A stretch of DNA of 64,000 bases from Lytechinus pictus (GCF_037042905.1 NC_087247.1:36225420-36289419); one strand, 5' to 3'; numbered from the stretch's first letter, positions 13,801 to 28,800 are shown. Notes: generated by a model from the letters alone, not told the origin. Translations and numbers: made by a program.

Positions 13801-16800
13801 ATCTACTGTCTCATTTGCATATTACTGGGTTGTACACATAACTGAAAATAGTGAAACTTTAAAATGTCATAACTTTCTTATTTTACAACCGGCTTTAGTG
13901 AAATTTTCAGTGTTATGCTTGTTTGATTTTCTGTATTGATTAAAATCAACATATTTCTGGGGTGATCTTGACTTTATTTCCGTCTTATTACCACAGTGAC
14001 AATATGCTGAACAATGAACAGAACATGTTTATGATAAGGAACTTTGCATGTGGTAAAATCAAAAAAATAGTCCACTTTTAAAAAATTAATGTCAAATGCA
14101 TTCTTTGGAGGAAAAAATCACATATTCAAAGGAGCAAAATTCATCCAAATAAAGAATTTTGTAATCTTGTAATTTTGTAATACATGTGTAAGTCTCAAGA
14201 AATAATTTAACAAAGAAATGGAAAGGGGGGGGGGTTGCTTAAAGAGTAAGAAACAATATTTTTGCTTACCTTCCTTGGCCTTCAGACCAGCAGAGAACCA
14301 TCAAATCAAAACGGCCATTTCCTTCATCAACAAGATTTCTTGTATACCTACACACACATAAAAAAAAATAATAATAATCAGGCAATCTATGAACACTCAA
14401 AAAGGAAAACTCATCCTTTACATTTAATGTTCATGAAAAAAATGCAATCCATATCAGAGCTTTAACACACTGTGGAAGAAGCTGTGAAAATGTGCCATCC
14501 CCGCCTCCCTAATTTTTTCAACCATGTGCATCTTTTGATCTAATTGGCCTTACATGCAGTTCATGAAATTGAAAATGCTTCTTTCCTTGTGATAATGTGG
14601 AACATGAAATTTGTTGCTGCTTTTCTCTATCATTTATTCCTTATTTTTTTATCAATTCAGTCAAAATTTCTGGAGTTTGCAACTTAATTTTGACCAAACA
14701 CTTCTAGTGATTTCTTGTTGAGGGTGAACTGTGTTTTCCATTGAAAAATGAATCAAGTTATACAGTTTATTAAATGAATACCGGTAATGAAGCATGTGCC
14801 AAAAAAGTTGTCCGTTTCCATGTACCTACAGGCCTACATCACCAGTACCTGGCTGTACATTGTATGTTGCACAATGTACAATAAAGGCATCCCTGCTATA
14901 GGGACTACATAAGACATGCCAGAGGTTTTAGTAAAATAACACACATTTTCCTGTTTATGACAAATATACATGTATAACATTTTACAATTGTTATTATAAA
15001 TCTTTCAAGTACATTTACCTTTCGATTCACTAAGGAAAAATTCGGGAAAGAAAGTTTGTATCTCAAAGAATTTTTGTGTCTTTCATTCTGATTTTGTTAT
15101 AAAAATGGTATATCCTTTACAGGAATACCAGGCCAGCCTATGTGATGACTAAGTCTTATTATTTTCCCCTCAATGCAGCTGTTTCTATAGTGTAATTCTA
15201 TTTCAGGAAGTAGATAATCTTCAAACTTAAAAATAACAACTCTTACATAACTGTTTAAGATTGTATTGTTCCATTTTACTCAAGAAATTATGAATCAATA
15301 CATGACAAATGTCTGTCATCTCAGTTTGTTCAAATGGAAACATCGGTTATGGTGCATGCCAAGCTATTATTTCCTTTGAGCCATGGAATGAAAATGAAAT
15401 CCAAACACATCAAAGATCAATCAATAAGGTAGAAACTCTTTGATTGCACTAAGTTACTAAATGGTGCTCTGCTCTATATACATAGTCACTGATTTTTTTT
15501 AAAGTCTGAAGTTGCAGACTAACGCAATATGAAGAAGAATCTGGACAGCCCTGTACAGTGCTGTGCTCACACTTGGCCAGATGCCAGATTTATTGGTAAT
15601 ACTAATCACACTCCCTGATTGGTCAATTGGCAGAGGTGTGTCAGAGGCTTGTCAACCCATGGGTTATCCATGGACCTAGTACAATAACAGCAAGCTAAGA
15701 AGTGACAACAAATGATTTCCCAGAAGAATGGACATTGTATTTGTACCCAATTGTTCATGTAGGTAATGTATGTGTATGTTACATTGTACATGTACATCAG
15801 GGAGTTGGACCTCAAACTACATGTATCATTGACCTCAACTAAAGGCATAATACTTCTGAGTATGGTAAAATAAATCGCACATTAGTGGACTCTATATAGT
15901 TAGGCCACTCTCCTACCAATAGGCCTATAGATCTGCTCAAAGATCAACACGTATGTCCATATACAGTGTATTTCAACCAGAGAGAGTTGTAGCTTTACAA
16001 CACAAGGGCATACATATTACACGTATTACTGGACATGTGCAGTCCATTTAAAGTACACTAACTTCCAATATCAACCAAATACATTAATTGACATAAATGT
16101 GAATCATTTAAAATCTAAAACAAAAACTACAAGCAGCATCTTTACTTTCATTCCCTGTGGTTTAATAACAATAATTTCTTAATTTTGAAGATTTGATTGT
16201 CTTTTTAAAGTCAACTCAAAATCAACTAATTGGAAACTGAGAATGATATGAATAATAATTCTTGCATAGTCAGCAAACAGCAAATGAATTGTGTGCAGTA
16301 TGCATACTGAAAAATGATTCAAAACAATACATGTACCATTTATTACTCAAAAGACAAAATTGTCAATTTTCAGAGTTAATGAGACATTCATCATAAATGT
16401 TTGCATTTCTTGCCACTTGAACTCTTTTTTTTTCTTCATTTATCTGGATAGTTAGCAAATTAAAAAATTAGTAGGCTGAACGAAAGTAAACATCTTTAAT
16501 TTCTCCTAAAATTGTGTTCATTAGCTTGTGCAGAACACATATTTAAATATTCATTGGGACATTTGCAAACGGGTCTACATGTATCAATGAGTACTTTGGC
16601 TTTACATTTACTACATGCAGCTAGCCAACTTCTGTACACAATGGGTTATTTCAAATTTGGTGTTGGGACAATTTTCAAATCAGGACAAAATGAAAACCAA
16701 ATTTGGAACGAGGTTGGTCCTGGGATGAATCTTACTAGGTGTCGTCCTATCCATGTGATTTGATCATAGAAGGTTATCTCAAAGCTTCCAACACCAACAT

Positions 16801-19800
16801 CAACACTGAACTTGAAATCACTCACTGAGTTAATATGTGAATCAATATTCTGCTGATGAAAGCATTATTGCTGTCAGCAACAAAGATCATGACCTTCTTT
16901 GATAACATGATAACATTTTAGAACTTCAATGGAGGTCACATGCACGAGTTGTATGTTTTAATAATTTACCGACTGGCTCAGAGTAAACATCCCATGTTCA
17001 TCACCTGGAATCCTGGTGTCCTATCATGTCAGATCAACAATATAATCTAATATTTACCCTCCAGGCAAACTTGATAATGGTATAAGCCTGCCTAAAGTTT
17101 TAATGAATATTATTAGTTACTAATGTGAATAATGAATGGGAGCGTACAAATCTTATCAAAGGGTAGTGACATTTACACATGTATATTCACTGATTAAAAT
17201 CTTTAATTTTTTTTTGCAATTACGGTACTTATGTCATGCACACTCTTGAAAAAGAAAGTCCTTTCAAAACTCAACTTAAATAAATTTAATTATTGCATAT
17301 CAAAAGGCTATTATGAAGATTGTTTCCAATTTGGGGTGGATCAATTCAACATTGATAAGTAGATTTACACCAAAAGAAAAATTTGTGGGCATCTTGATTT
17401 TTATATTTTGACAGCTTGATTAGTAACTGACTGTACTATACTCATTGCATCTCATGTGTTTTATAATAGGTCTACATGAGTGTGCATATGTACATGTACC
17501 CTTTCCACTTTATCTGACAACTCAAATTTTGAAAATGAATAATCTTCAGATTTACCAAAACTTATGTGTTACAAGTAATACCTGAAGTTGTTATGATATA
17601 ATTCAACAGTTTGTACTCATTCTAGTTTATGTGCTTTGTACTATACATGTACATGTACAGGGATAAATTAATAATTTTGAGCTGCAAAATATGCAAAACA
17701 AATGCTAGAATTTCACAATGCAGAAACTAACATACACATGTAAAATCCTTGTAATCATTAGAAATCAGATACCGAACTTTAGAATGGTTTAATCTACGAC
17801 ATACAGTGGGAAGATAATTACCAAAGAATCCAACACATAAAAAAAATGTTCTTATTTTTGTTGGGGGTAGAATTCCCACTCAAAAAAGGAGCCTACATGA
17901 TTAACAATGTAAGCTAAGTACCTGTAGTTTTTCAGGTTGGAAAACCAATAAACCTGAACTTTTCCATTAAAAATAATGAATAGAAAAAAACTTGATTTAT
18001 AGCACTGTTTTCTTTATGAGTAAGATACATGTGTCATGTGTGTAGACCTGTTGATCTTGATTGTCTAAGACTGATCTCCACTTTCAAAACTTGAAGAAGC
18101 AAAGAAGGAACGGAAAAAGCATTTGCTCTTTGACCAAGATAGGACTTTATTTTCTTATTTTTGCCTGCTTCTGTTCAGGTAAAAAAAAAAACCTTGATAA
18201 TCAATACTTGAGGGATTTGCCTTCAACATGTAGGCCCACATGTAGACAACAAGTTCAGAGTATTGTCCATAAACAATTTAAGCAAGTTTTATCCCGTATG
18301 CTCAATAAACATGACAACTGATTACGTACAGTCACACTTTAACACACTTCTGTAATTTTTTTTTTATCACAGACTTGGAAAATTATTCTGTTAGCATGTA
18401 CAGTACAGTCGCACCCACCTTATGTCAACAAATGATAAAATAAGGCATTGAGATGTAGACTCATGCAGCTATGACATATGAAACAAACTAAAAATAAAAC
18501 TTGATCATCAAATAAAAGAGAACTTTTTAATGAAATCGTATTAGCATGAATTAATTTCATGACAAAATTTCATAACTTTGCGTAGAATTTTGGTGCACAC
18601 AAATTTTTTTTATTAAAAACCAGAAAAATAAAGAAGCTTTTCTGGTGATATAAAAATATGCATACAAAACTTTTAGTAGTTTGTGCTACTATCAAATTTG
18701 ATATACCTCGTAGAGCTATACCATATGAACCATTAAAATGGCTATGCAAAACATTTTATTGTTGTTGTTGCATGATTAATACATGGACCTAGAGTAGTAG
18801 GTCCATGATTACTACCTTCGCAACATCATTTCAAAAATCTGTGAAAAGATATGTGTACAACTGTACATACCTCACAAATCTCTACCAGATAAATCACACT
18901 CCACCTCTCCCTCCCCTCTATTTTTTTAATGGTTGATTAGGTTTGCAACATGTAAAAAACAAATTGTGACCTGCCTTTTTGAAGAAGGGAAGTAGGAGGC
19001 CCCTTTAAAATGGCCAATAGACCCATTTATTCAAAACAACAGCCCAGTGTATTTTACCAAAGTGCATGCCATGTTTTTAGTAATCTTCAGTTGGACTTCT
19101 AAAGGAAATAAATTTTTCCCTGACTGTTGACAAAAACTCATGAAATTTAGATTGGAGGGGGTTAAAGGGATTATTCACAAAAAAGGAAGCACAGGCAGGG
19201 ACGCTAATTGCATATTTTTATACAGTCTAAAGGTGAATGGCGATTCAACGGTCAGTCGCATTACACTTGTACATCTTTTCTAAAACTTGGTGGTGTAAGT
19301 TTTACAGGGCGAGTCTTTTTGTCAAGTTTAAATTGTTGTCAATTTATCTTGACAACCAGAAAGGTTGTATGCTGTGAAAATTGTGAACGCCATGACATCT
19401 CAAAAATTGGTCAGTCGCATTACACAAAAGGACATGAAAAAAGAGTGGCTGATTACTTTTCAATACGGATAGTTCTTTCAAATCAAAACACTTTTACCAA
19501 TTTTAATACCTGCAAAACATTACTTTATATAAAAGAAGTCTCAAAGAAGACATTTGAATTTGGGAAGCAACTTTGAGTTTCTTCAATGGATACAAAAACT
19601 CTGGCCAGTCTCACTACACTTTATCCGGCACCACAAATCTGAGATTTTTTTAACCCTTCCCGCAACATTTATTTGAATTTTTTCTTTTAATATGATGTAA
19701 AATGACAACCTTAAGATTATTATCCAACTGAAAATTATACAAAACAATAGTTTTCTGATAAATTGAAAGTAAGTTTTAAAAATATATGTAGTCCCATGTA

Positions 19801-22800
19801 TATAATTTGTGTATAATACTAAATAGGTTCATTATTGCGGATTGAAATAATCGCTAGAGGGTATTCATTTGTCTCGCAATCTACTATGGTCAACAAGGAA
19901 ATTCGTGATCACTCTCGCAAAAAGTGTTCACTGGCTTTCTAGGAAATTCGTGATCACTCTCGCAAAAAGTGTTCACTAGCTTACAAGTTCACGAGCTTTC
20001 GAGTGCCGCTGCAACTCTTTATCAAGTGACGAAAATTATCTGATAACGTACTCTATTTATACTAATCTCCAGGACCGTACGCACGAACGCGAGAACAATA
20101 GGTGGGCATTGATCCGTTGCGTCGGTATGCGGTGCGGCCGGTAATCCGTATATGCAAATAAGCCGGGGGTATATGCAAATACGCCGTGGGTCGGCGATAT
20201 GCAAATTAGACAAAATTGGCGGGCTCGCTAGTTTCCCGTGGGCGGGGGCTGACTAGCTGAGCGGTCCCTCGTTCGGGGCCGGGAACGATCGGGTCGGCGT
20301 GCACTGCCAGGCGTGTATGGTTCAAATTCTCCTATAAGGAGATGCGTAAGAAAAAGATTTTGAGGCTAATTATGATTACCCTTTGAACTTCCATATGAGT
20401 TTGAATTGAAAATTTTGATCCAGATTTGAAATAGACTATAATAAAGCCAATATTAATTTTTGCTACTGTTTTTGCTTGGAATCACCCAGAAGCATTTTTC
20501 ACGATAAACATTGTGCTGGCATGATACATGTATTATGAGTTCTAAAATACTATGTGAAGTTTAAGTCTCCAACCAAACAAGTACTATACCAGTACATGTA
20601 TTTTTTATTCAACCTTGCAATACATTACATAAATTTTGCACTGTTTAACTTTAAAATTTTAATTTTAAAATTTCGCTTAATTTCACAAAACAGTTATATG
20701 CACATCCTGTTGGCATGCAAATGAGGCGACTGATGACGTCATCCACTCACTGTTTATTTTATTAAATGAAATATGAAATATTCTAATTTTCTACTCACTG
20801 TCATGTGAAGGGATTATTCCTCACTAATATGTGGAATTACCATTGTTTTAATATTTTGTGTTTCAGTCAAGTTGGTCCTTATTTTAAAATTTGTAAAATT
20901 TGAAATATTGTAGGCCTACAATTTAAAAAAAAGAAAGAAAAAGAAATAATGCGTGAGAGACATCATCAACTATGTCATTTGCAGGTCACTGGGTGGTGCA
21001 TAACTATTTTACGAAAAATAAGCGAAACTTTAAAATGTCATAACTTTCTTATTTTACATCCGATTTGGATGAAATTTTCAGTGTCATGTTTGTTGGATAT
21101 TCTCTTCTGATTCAAATCCACATTTTTCTGGAGTGGACTTGATCTTTAAGTTCTAGGGCAAGGAAAATGCATAAACAACACCCATACTCTACAGAATACA
21201 CACATATTGTTGCATACTTATAGATCAAAGGTGTCATAAAGAGACAAGTTCTTTTTGGAAAACAGTACATTTCAGTATATTGGAATAAGATATTGTGTCA
21301 TTACTCAACTTAAATGTACTGTACATGATCAGCTTTCCCTTTATAACAAATATAGAATTTCCAGAACATTCACAGGTGTGGTTTATTGATTACCCTTCAT
21401 ATCCTGTCTGATTGAATTGTGTAGAAATATGGTCTTCTGTCTACTCAAAAACAAATATGCAGAACTGTATGATTGATGGAACTGATACTGCCAATGTTGT
21501 ATTCATCAATAGGGTCCCAAGCCATGAAAAGTTGGTCACATTACCATAAATGGTAACATAACTAAATGTACAGGTATGACTTTGAATAATTGAATTTGCA
21601 GCTTCCATCAAAGACTAATAAAAATGAAGATTTCAATAATTCCATGGATGTTACCATTAATGGTAGGCCTATATTTACATGTATACGAAATTGTGACTTC
21701 TCAAATCTCGATGCTGAATTATTTTAGTGACAGCAAGGTCCATGGCTTCAATTATGGCCTTGAGCTTGGATGTCATGATTGGCTTCAATGCCCTTTCACT
21801 GGCATTGGAATTACTGTATGCACCATTTTAAATTTCCCCTCTGGGATGGAATATAAAAATGAGCCTATAATATAAAACACATTGAAATTTAAATTTTAAG
21901 TCCTGAGGTCCTAAGGACACATTCAATAGCTAGTTTGGCAAAAAAATAAATCCCCAATGTTTCTACATGTACACTGTATATTCCATCGATGTTACATGTA
22001 CCACTAACATATACTGTAAATTAACCCAAACATGATAGTAGATTTCAATTTTTATTCTGGTTTTATAGTCATTTTCTATTTTATAATCCATTGGTGATTT
22101 TCAGCCAGAGGCTAAACACAATATTCAGATTGTTCACTATCGATGCATTCCTGTCAGTGTTTTTATAGTTAAACTTGCATGACAAAAAAGATGACCTTAC
22201 TTTGAAGGCAAAAGAAAGTAGTTGCAGGCTCAAACAATTATTTCATGAGAAAGTCTTTTAATAGATTTTTCACCATATAATCATATATCTGCATGTAGAT
22301 CTGGTACATTTTTTATTGTAAACTTATCTTTGTGAAATCATGAAATCTCAGCTTGAAACTGATAATTCTGACAATTACTAACACAGTAAAAGCATGTGGG
22401 ACAGTGTATTAATATTGCTTGGATAAATAACTGACATTTGATGGAATCCCGAGCTTATTTTGCTAATTTCTCAGCAATTACACATTTTCCTCCAGAGCTA
22501 TTGGCACATAAATTTTATTCATACATACAAGTAAAGTGCCTCTGGCAGTCTCAACTGCATCACAATTCAATATAGCAGCAGTGCTGACTTTGAAAACTAC
22601 CATAAAATAATTATTCACAAAAAACACCATTCATGTAATGATACAATACTACATGTACGTTCATTGACAATAAATGACATTTGCCCTTGATCATGCGACC
22701 TAAGACTTGTCATTGATACTTGATTACCCCTATATCCACATTTTATAAACTATATCTATAAACTTTGAAAGTTATGACAGCAAATTTACCTTAAAAATGG

Positions 22801-25800
22801 CCAAAGTTCAATGACCTTTGATTTTGCTCGTGTGACCTGACACTCGCATGAGATGTTCAGTGATACTTGATTACTCTTATGTCCAAGTTTCATGAATCAG
22901 ATCCATAAACTTTCAAAGCTATGATGGTAATTCAACAGATACCCCCAACTTGGCCAAAGTTCATGGACCCTAAAGTTTAATGACCTTTGACCTTAATCAT
23001 GTGACTTGAAACTCAGGCAGGATATTCAGTAATACTTGATTAAGCTTATGTCCAAGTTTCATGAACTAGGTCCATACACTTTCTAAGTTATGCTGTCATT
23101 TCAAAAACTTAAAGGGCAATCTAGCCTTGGCCATAAAAAATTGTGTTGGGAAGGAGAAAAATAAATTCAACAGAATGGTGAAAGTTTGAAAGAAATCGGA
23201 CAAGCAATAAGAAAGTTATAGCTGCTTTAAAATTGAGATCACTAATACTATGTAGATTTCAAATTGGCAACTGGGTAAGAAAATTATGACAAGGGGCAAG
23301 GACAACTTTCCAATAGGCCATGTACTTTATTATCAGGGATTTGTGGTTTTCTCCTAAGTACCCATTCCCCTGGGGCAGTAATCTAAATATAACCCAGGTA
23401 GTATATTGTTTTATGTCCTCATGAAAGAAAAATATAATTTGAAATAAAACTTTTGGGAAAAATGACATTTTAGCCATAATATTTATTGGAGTACATGGAA
23501 GAGTAGTCCTTGCCTTACACAGTCAGTCCGCAGCCCGTCCGAAAGTGCTCTATTTTATTCAGCGGTATGCATAGCCGTCCGTGGTTATGCATACGTAATG
23601 AGCTGTGAAGACGAACTTTCCGATCGGTGTTTTTTGCTCTTAGAATCGTTTATTCCTCACAAAATTGGTCTTATTTTATAGATAAAACTTTGAAATTTCT
23701 GATCAGCTAAATAAAATGCACATTTAATGTATTTTGAAGACCGATATTTAGCTTAGAAAAAATGATTTTTTTCAAGAAATATATGTGAATAAACAGAGCG
23801 CATTTTTGCACCGAAATTACACTTGCGTCAAATTGATATTATAATCAATATAAAGCGTAGACATTCTTCTTTACGACTGAAAAAGAATTATGAAATTTCA
23901 TGATGTAGCAAAGTCAGGAACCACAAAAAACCACGGCAATGTCCATCGCAAAATGATTGGAATTGCAGTAGAATTGCCGATGCGTTCTGATTGGTCAACA
24001 GCGGCGCACAGACTTGCAACATTTCATATAGCTTAAAAAACCCGGAAGTAGTATGGAAGAGATCGATGGCGAATTGCGTAAGCGCATTGTTTTGGCGTGT
24101 GCAAGGATCCTGGTTCGAACCCGCCGGACTGTTTTTTTTTTTTTTTTTTTTTTTGGGGGGGGGGGGGGTGATGGGGATATGTTTATGCTTTTTCTTTAAA
24201 TCATATTCCTTCATCGTTCCTACCCAGCTTTATTCTCTTTTTACTTTCATGTGAAGTTCTATTTAGGCCTGTATTTATTAAATCATGGAGCTATTAATAG
24301 CTCTATGATTAATTCTTACTTCAGTTCTTCTTAATCACTGCTTTTGATTTTAAAGTTCTTGATTACACTTATTTGGGCAGGGGTGGGAAGGGAAGTGAGT
24401 TAAAGGTCAAGTGCACATCAACAAAAAATTATTTGAATAAATACAGAAATTTCCCTTTTTTAACACAAAACAGTTATATACACAAAACAATGGTATGCAA
24501 ATAGAGTTGATTATGTCACTCACATCACATTACTTTTTAAATTTTTGTTGCATTTTTATTATATAAATTTTAGCAAATTTGATCTAAAAAATCTTCCTCA
24601 AATCACAATAGGTTACATTTATGGAAACTACGAATGTTAATGGAGGAATTAAAATCCCTCTCAAAATTTGTTAATGAAAATTAAAATAAAATATACATGT
24701 CATGTACATGTATCAAACAAAAAAATACACAAGAAATTAGAGTGCTTGTGACATAATCGGGTCTGTAATTTGCACATTGACCAAGATGAGCATATAATTG
24801 TTTTATAAAATTAGGCAAATTTCTCAATGTCAAAATAGTAATTTTTTAAATTTTGAATCATAGTTTTTATGAAATTTTCTGCAATACTTTATTTTTCTTT
24901 AAATTCAAATTAATGTTTTGGTGGGGTGGACTTCTCCTTTACTCTTTGCTTGGAATAGGGAATGCACATTAATATTTATCCACGAACAAAATTGTCTAAA
25001 CATATGCAAATCCGTAATTGGACACATGCTCACTTTCCTTTCATCCAGGCCACTCCCTCACATCCACCAGGTTTACAGTCTTATAACAAAAATGATGAAT
25101 TAATTATAATACCATCACACCATAGCTCCATGATCACACAACATTCATACAGTGCTTCACAACAAATATTTCACTTCTGTTCATATATGCAATAATTACT
25201 GTGGAAAACAAAAACAAGGCGTAACCACATTCAAATACCGTTTAAAAGGACAAATATATTATACCTTCGAAAAAAAAAATTGTGAACATACATGGCACTT
25301 AACCTTCAGCACATTAGATAACATAACAGAGTTGCTTGAGAACAAAATATGATTATGGGGCATTGCAAGAAACTTATGTTCAATTTCAATTGCAAATCAA
25401 CTACATGTTTGTGTTTAATCAAAGGACTTACCCTTAATTTTGGAATGTGTGATTGAGTAGAAGGTTTCTTGCAATGCACTATTAGTAACATTAAAAATGT
25501 TCTTTGGTTTTGAATTGTGAATTTTTATTTTTGTCAAGCTGTATTCCTGTCCAAGTCAGTATTCTTAGTCCTCCCCAAAACTGTGCTCTAATATTTTTGT
25601 TTCCAATATCAATAAAGATAAATTTTCTGTTGTATCAGTCCAAAATTTGCAAACGAAATAAGGGCTTTGTCGAAATCATGGTCTGACCATTTTAGTACAT
25701 GATGGACTCTCCCAGAATGAAGTAGCAAGCAGAGACCAGAGTCAGCAAGTATGCAGATCTGTGTGTAGAAGAGACAAAAAAAGAGAGAAATAGTCTAAAT

Positions 25801-28800
25801 TACTAAATAACCATTCAAAGTATGAATTATGTTACATGTACGTCAATTAAGAGACTAACTAAGTTAAGTCTAAGTACTGTCTGTGACAGCCACAATTTTT
25901 TTATTTGAACAAAATGGTTTATAAATACTACTGAGTACGGTAGTACCAGACTTTTTAGTTTGACTTTAAACTGTTTATAGTCTCTAGAGTAGACTGTCTG
26001 AGCTAATCATCATTTAATTCTTAACCGCAGCCTGGGCTGGGGCAAAAATCATCATGGGGCTCAACTTCGACTAATTAAGAAAAAAGGTTAACAATTTTCA
26101 ACATAAATCAAGAAATATCTCAATCTATAATAAAAACTTGATGGAATTCGGAAACCTGATAATCATTGAATAAAACTTTAGAAGAGATCTACTTATTAAG
26201 CTTTGTTTATATTGAGTCTTAATTAAAAAAAAACAAGTCCACCGTCCACAGACACATATAATGCGAGCCATCTGCCATCATTACAGAAGTTTCAATGTAT
26301 GGGACCAAAGGCGAAATTCTACCAACCCGCGACGAAAGTAATTTTGGCATTATTTCGCGCCATCGTGGAGTGAACGAGAAGGTTACTTCCGGGTAAAACG
26401 TAAATTTCTCGATTTTTAGGGTATCATTTTCTCTAAAATAAAAATATAAGGTGAGTTTGCGTCAAGTTGGTTCTGACATATTTTGAACAGTGACTTTTCT
26501 TCTTTCTAAAAAATCCTGATCGAAACAATTTGGTTATGTAGCAAAGTCAGGAACCAAAAGTGAAATTCCGACTACAAAATCGCAGTTAAAATATTACTAA
26601 AATAAGCATCAATTAAAGAGGTAAAAATGGTAGGTTGAAAATGTCGAAATATGGAAAATTATATACCAAACTGTAGATGAAGGTCTTGAGAATAACTTAC
26701 CACAATTCGTTTCGACGTAAACTGAAGTTAGCGACCAGTACAGAGCTATAACTTCAGCCCCTCCAATTCAGTGGGAAAATCAAGCCAAATTGATCGCACG
26801 TTTTCCTTCGGAGACCGTGAATATGCTCATTATCGCGCGAGCTGCGGTCTGACTGTACATCACTATGACATCCCATATGCGGCCAATTTGAAGTCTCCAT
26901 GGGTATAGTGATTACCAATATTTACAACTTTTAAAAATTCATAACTTTCTTGTTGTTTGTCCAATATTGTTCAAATTTTCACCTATCAACTTGTCTGATT
27001 TTTCTTTTCCTTATAAAAACAAGTTTTTATTTGGGTTGGATTCCCCTTTAACCTTCGGTTAAGATTTGGTGTTGATGCCGCCGCCATCAGAAAAGCGGCG
27101 CCTACAGTCTCACTCTGCTATGATGCAGGTGAGACAAAAACTTGGGTAGCAATTTTATTGGATTCTGTTCTAACTCATTTAGAGAATGAGGTCATTACCA
27201 CATCACAAAACAAACAGTAGAATATGAATTCTAAAAGTATTGCAAACTTATTAGATCATACATGACTCAATCTTAATTCTAATCTTCTACTTCTCTCCTC
27301 CCCCTTCAATCTTTTTTTATCCATTATTTTTTTGGTGCTTCTCCTTATCAAACTTTCTCTTTCTCCTTTTTCTCATTTCTATTCTTTCTTCCCCCTTGTC
27401 CTTTCCAGTAAATTGTCAATTCGTCTACTGCCAAATCGTCCACTCACCACATGGTCTACTTTCATTTAATAGTCTAATGCCATTCTGTCCATCAACATTT
27501 TGTCTAACAACCATTTGGCCCAATAACCATTTGGTCCAATCATCACTTCATCTAATTACCATTATGTCTATGAACATTTCGTCTCATAACCAGTTGGGCT
27601 AATATCCATGGCCTCTCTTCACCTCTCTTCCCATGTGTGTCGGTATTGTGTGCACTCGTTATGTACAAAGTCAATGGGAGTGGAACGAAGTCATCAGCGC
27701 TCACAAAATAAACGGCAGTGAATGGACTGGTGACTTAATTTAAACCAAGATAATGCCATATCCATTTTATTTTCATTCATTTTGTACAATGAACACTTAG
27801 AATTAGACCAAGTGGTAAGGACTAAATGGCTATTGGACTGTTGGACCAACTGATTATTAGATGGAACAGTGAGTGGATGAATTGGCAATTAGACCATGTG
27901 AATAGTGGACAAACTGATGGTAGACCAAATGATAGTTGACAGTTGGCAATTGGACGAATTGACATTAGACGAATGGGAAATAAAGCGTCTTTCCTTCCTT
28001 CTCCTCCTGACTATTAAAGGAGAATGTAACCTTTATAACAAGATAGCTTGTGTGAAAACAGAAAAATCAAACAGATCAACAAAAATTTGAGAAAAATCTG
28101 ACAAATAATGAGAAAGTTATGAGCAATTGAATATTGCGATCACTAATGCTATGGAGATCCTCACATTGGCAATGCGACAAAGATGTCAGGCATGAAAATT
28201 GGGTATGAAAAAAAAAGCTGAAAGGGTTTTGGAAATGTCGTTGACAAGACGGTGGGCGAAGCCCACCGGGCGAGCGGCTTGCCGCTCGCTGCTAACGGGT
28301 GGGGTCCAGGGGCCCGCCTTAGGGCCCCTGGTGGGGTAAGCTCCTGGGTTTTATCAATTTTACAACTCCAAAAACCTGTTTGAGTTGAATGATTGTAATG
28401 AAGTATTTATATGGATTTTTTGTCCAAAATTCAATTAAAAAAAACTAAAAAATACTAAAAAATCAAGTAACGTAAACTGGGGTGACTTTGGACAGTTTTT
28501 AAAAAGAAGATTGCTTCAGCTACATTCCTTTCGCCGTTGATTTTTCTGAAAATATTTAGTTATTTTATGATAAAGGATATGTAAATAATGAAACGAGCCA
28601 TTTAATTATTCACATATCCCCCTATCATCACATATCTAAACTGTCCAAAGTCACCCCGGTTTACGGTAATCAACTTAAGTCATTTACCAATTTAATCAGT
28701 CTATCCACAACATCTGTGCGGTCACAAGTTAGTCCCCCACAAAATGCAATTTTTGTTGATTTGTTATTACAACAACAAGAAAAAACAAAATTCTTGGATT

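Larger units (their letters stand above)
23520..26855. mobile_element. 3.3 kb non-autonomous DNA transposon, CAGTCAG TIR, TACA duplication
   Basis: The ends CAGTCAGTCCGCAGC (23520) and GCTGCGGTCTGACTG (to 26855) are inverse copies with one mismatch, and both sides have TACA (23516-23519 and 26856-26859). It is the same family as 10485-11568. The interior holds a tRNA-like segment, poly-T and poly-G tracts, a nested TTAA MITE and an 118-bp MITE, but no transposase frame. ATGTAGCAAAGTCAGGAACC occurs twice inside (near 23904 and 26537). Confidence 0.82.
23113..27047. mobile_element. TTAA-flanked MITE split by a nested element
   Basis: Flanked by TTAA at 23109-23112 and 27048-27051. The ends read AGGGCAATC and GGATTCCCCT. 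The arms share GGTGAAAGTTTGAAAGAAAT and its complement. Removing 23520-26855 plus one TACA rejoins the two halves, which shows the order of insertion. Confidence 0.8.

Noticed and set aside
23520-26855. Autonomous transposon with transposase
   Set aside because: Searching both strands of the 3.3 kb by eye gave only short unrelated frames and nested MITEs; no catalytic-domain-like segment was seen.
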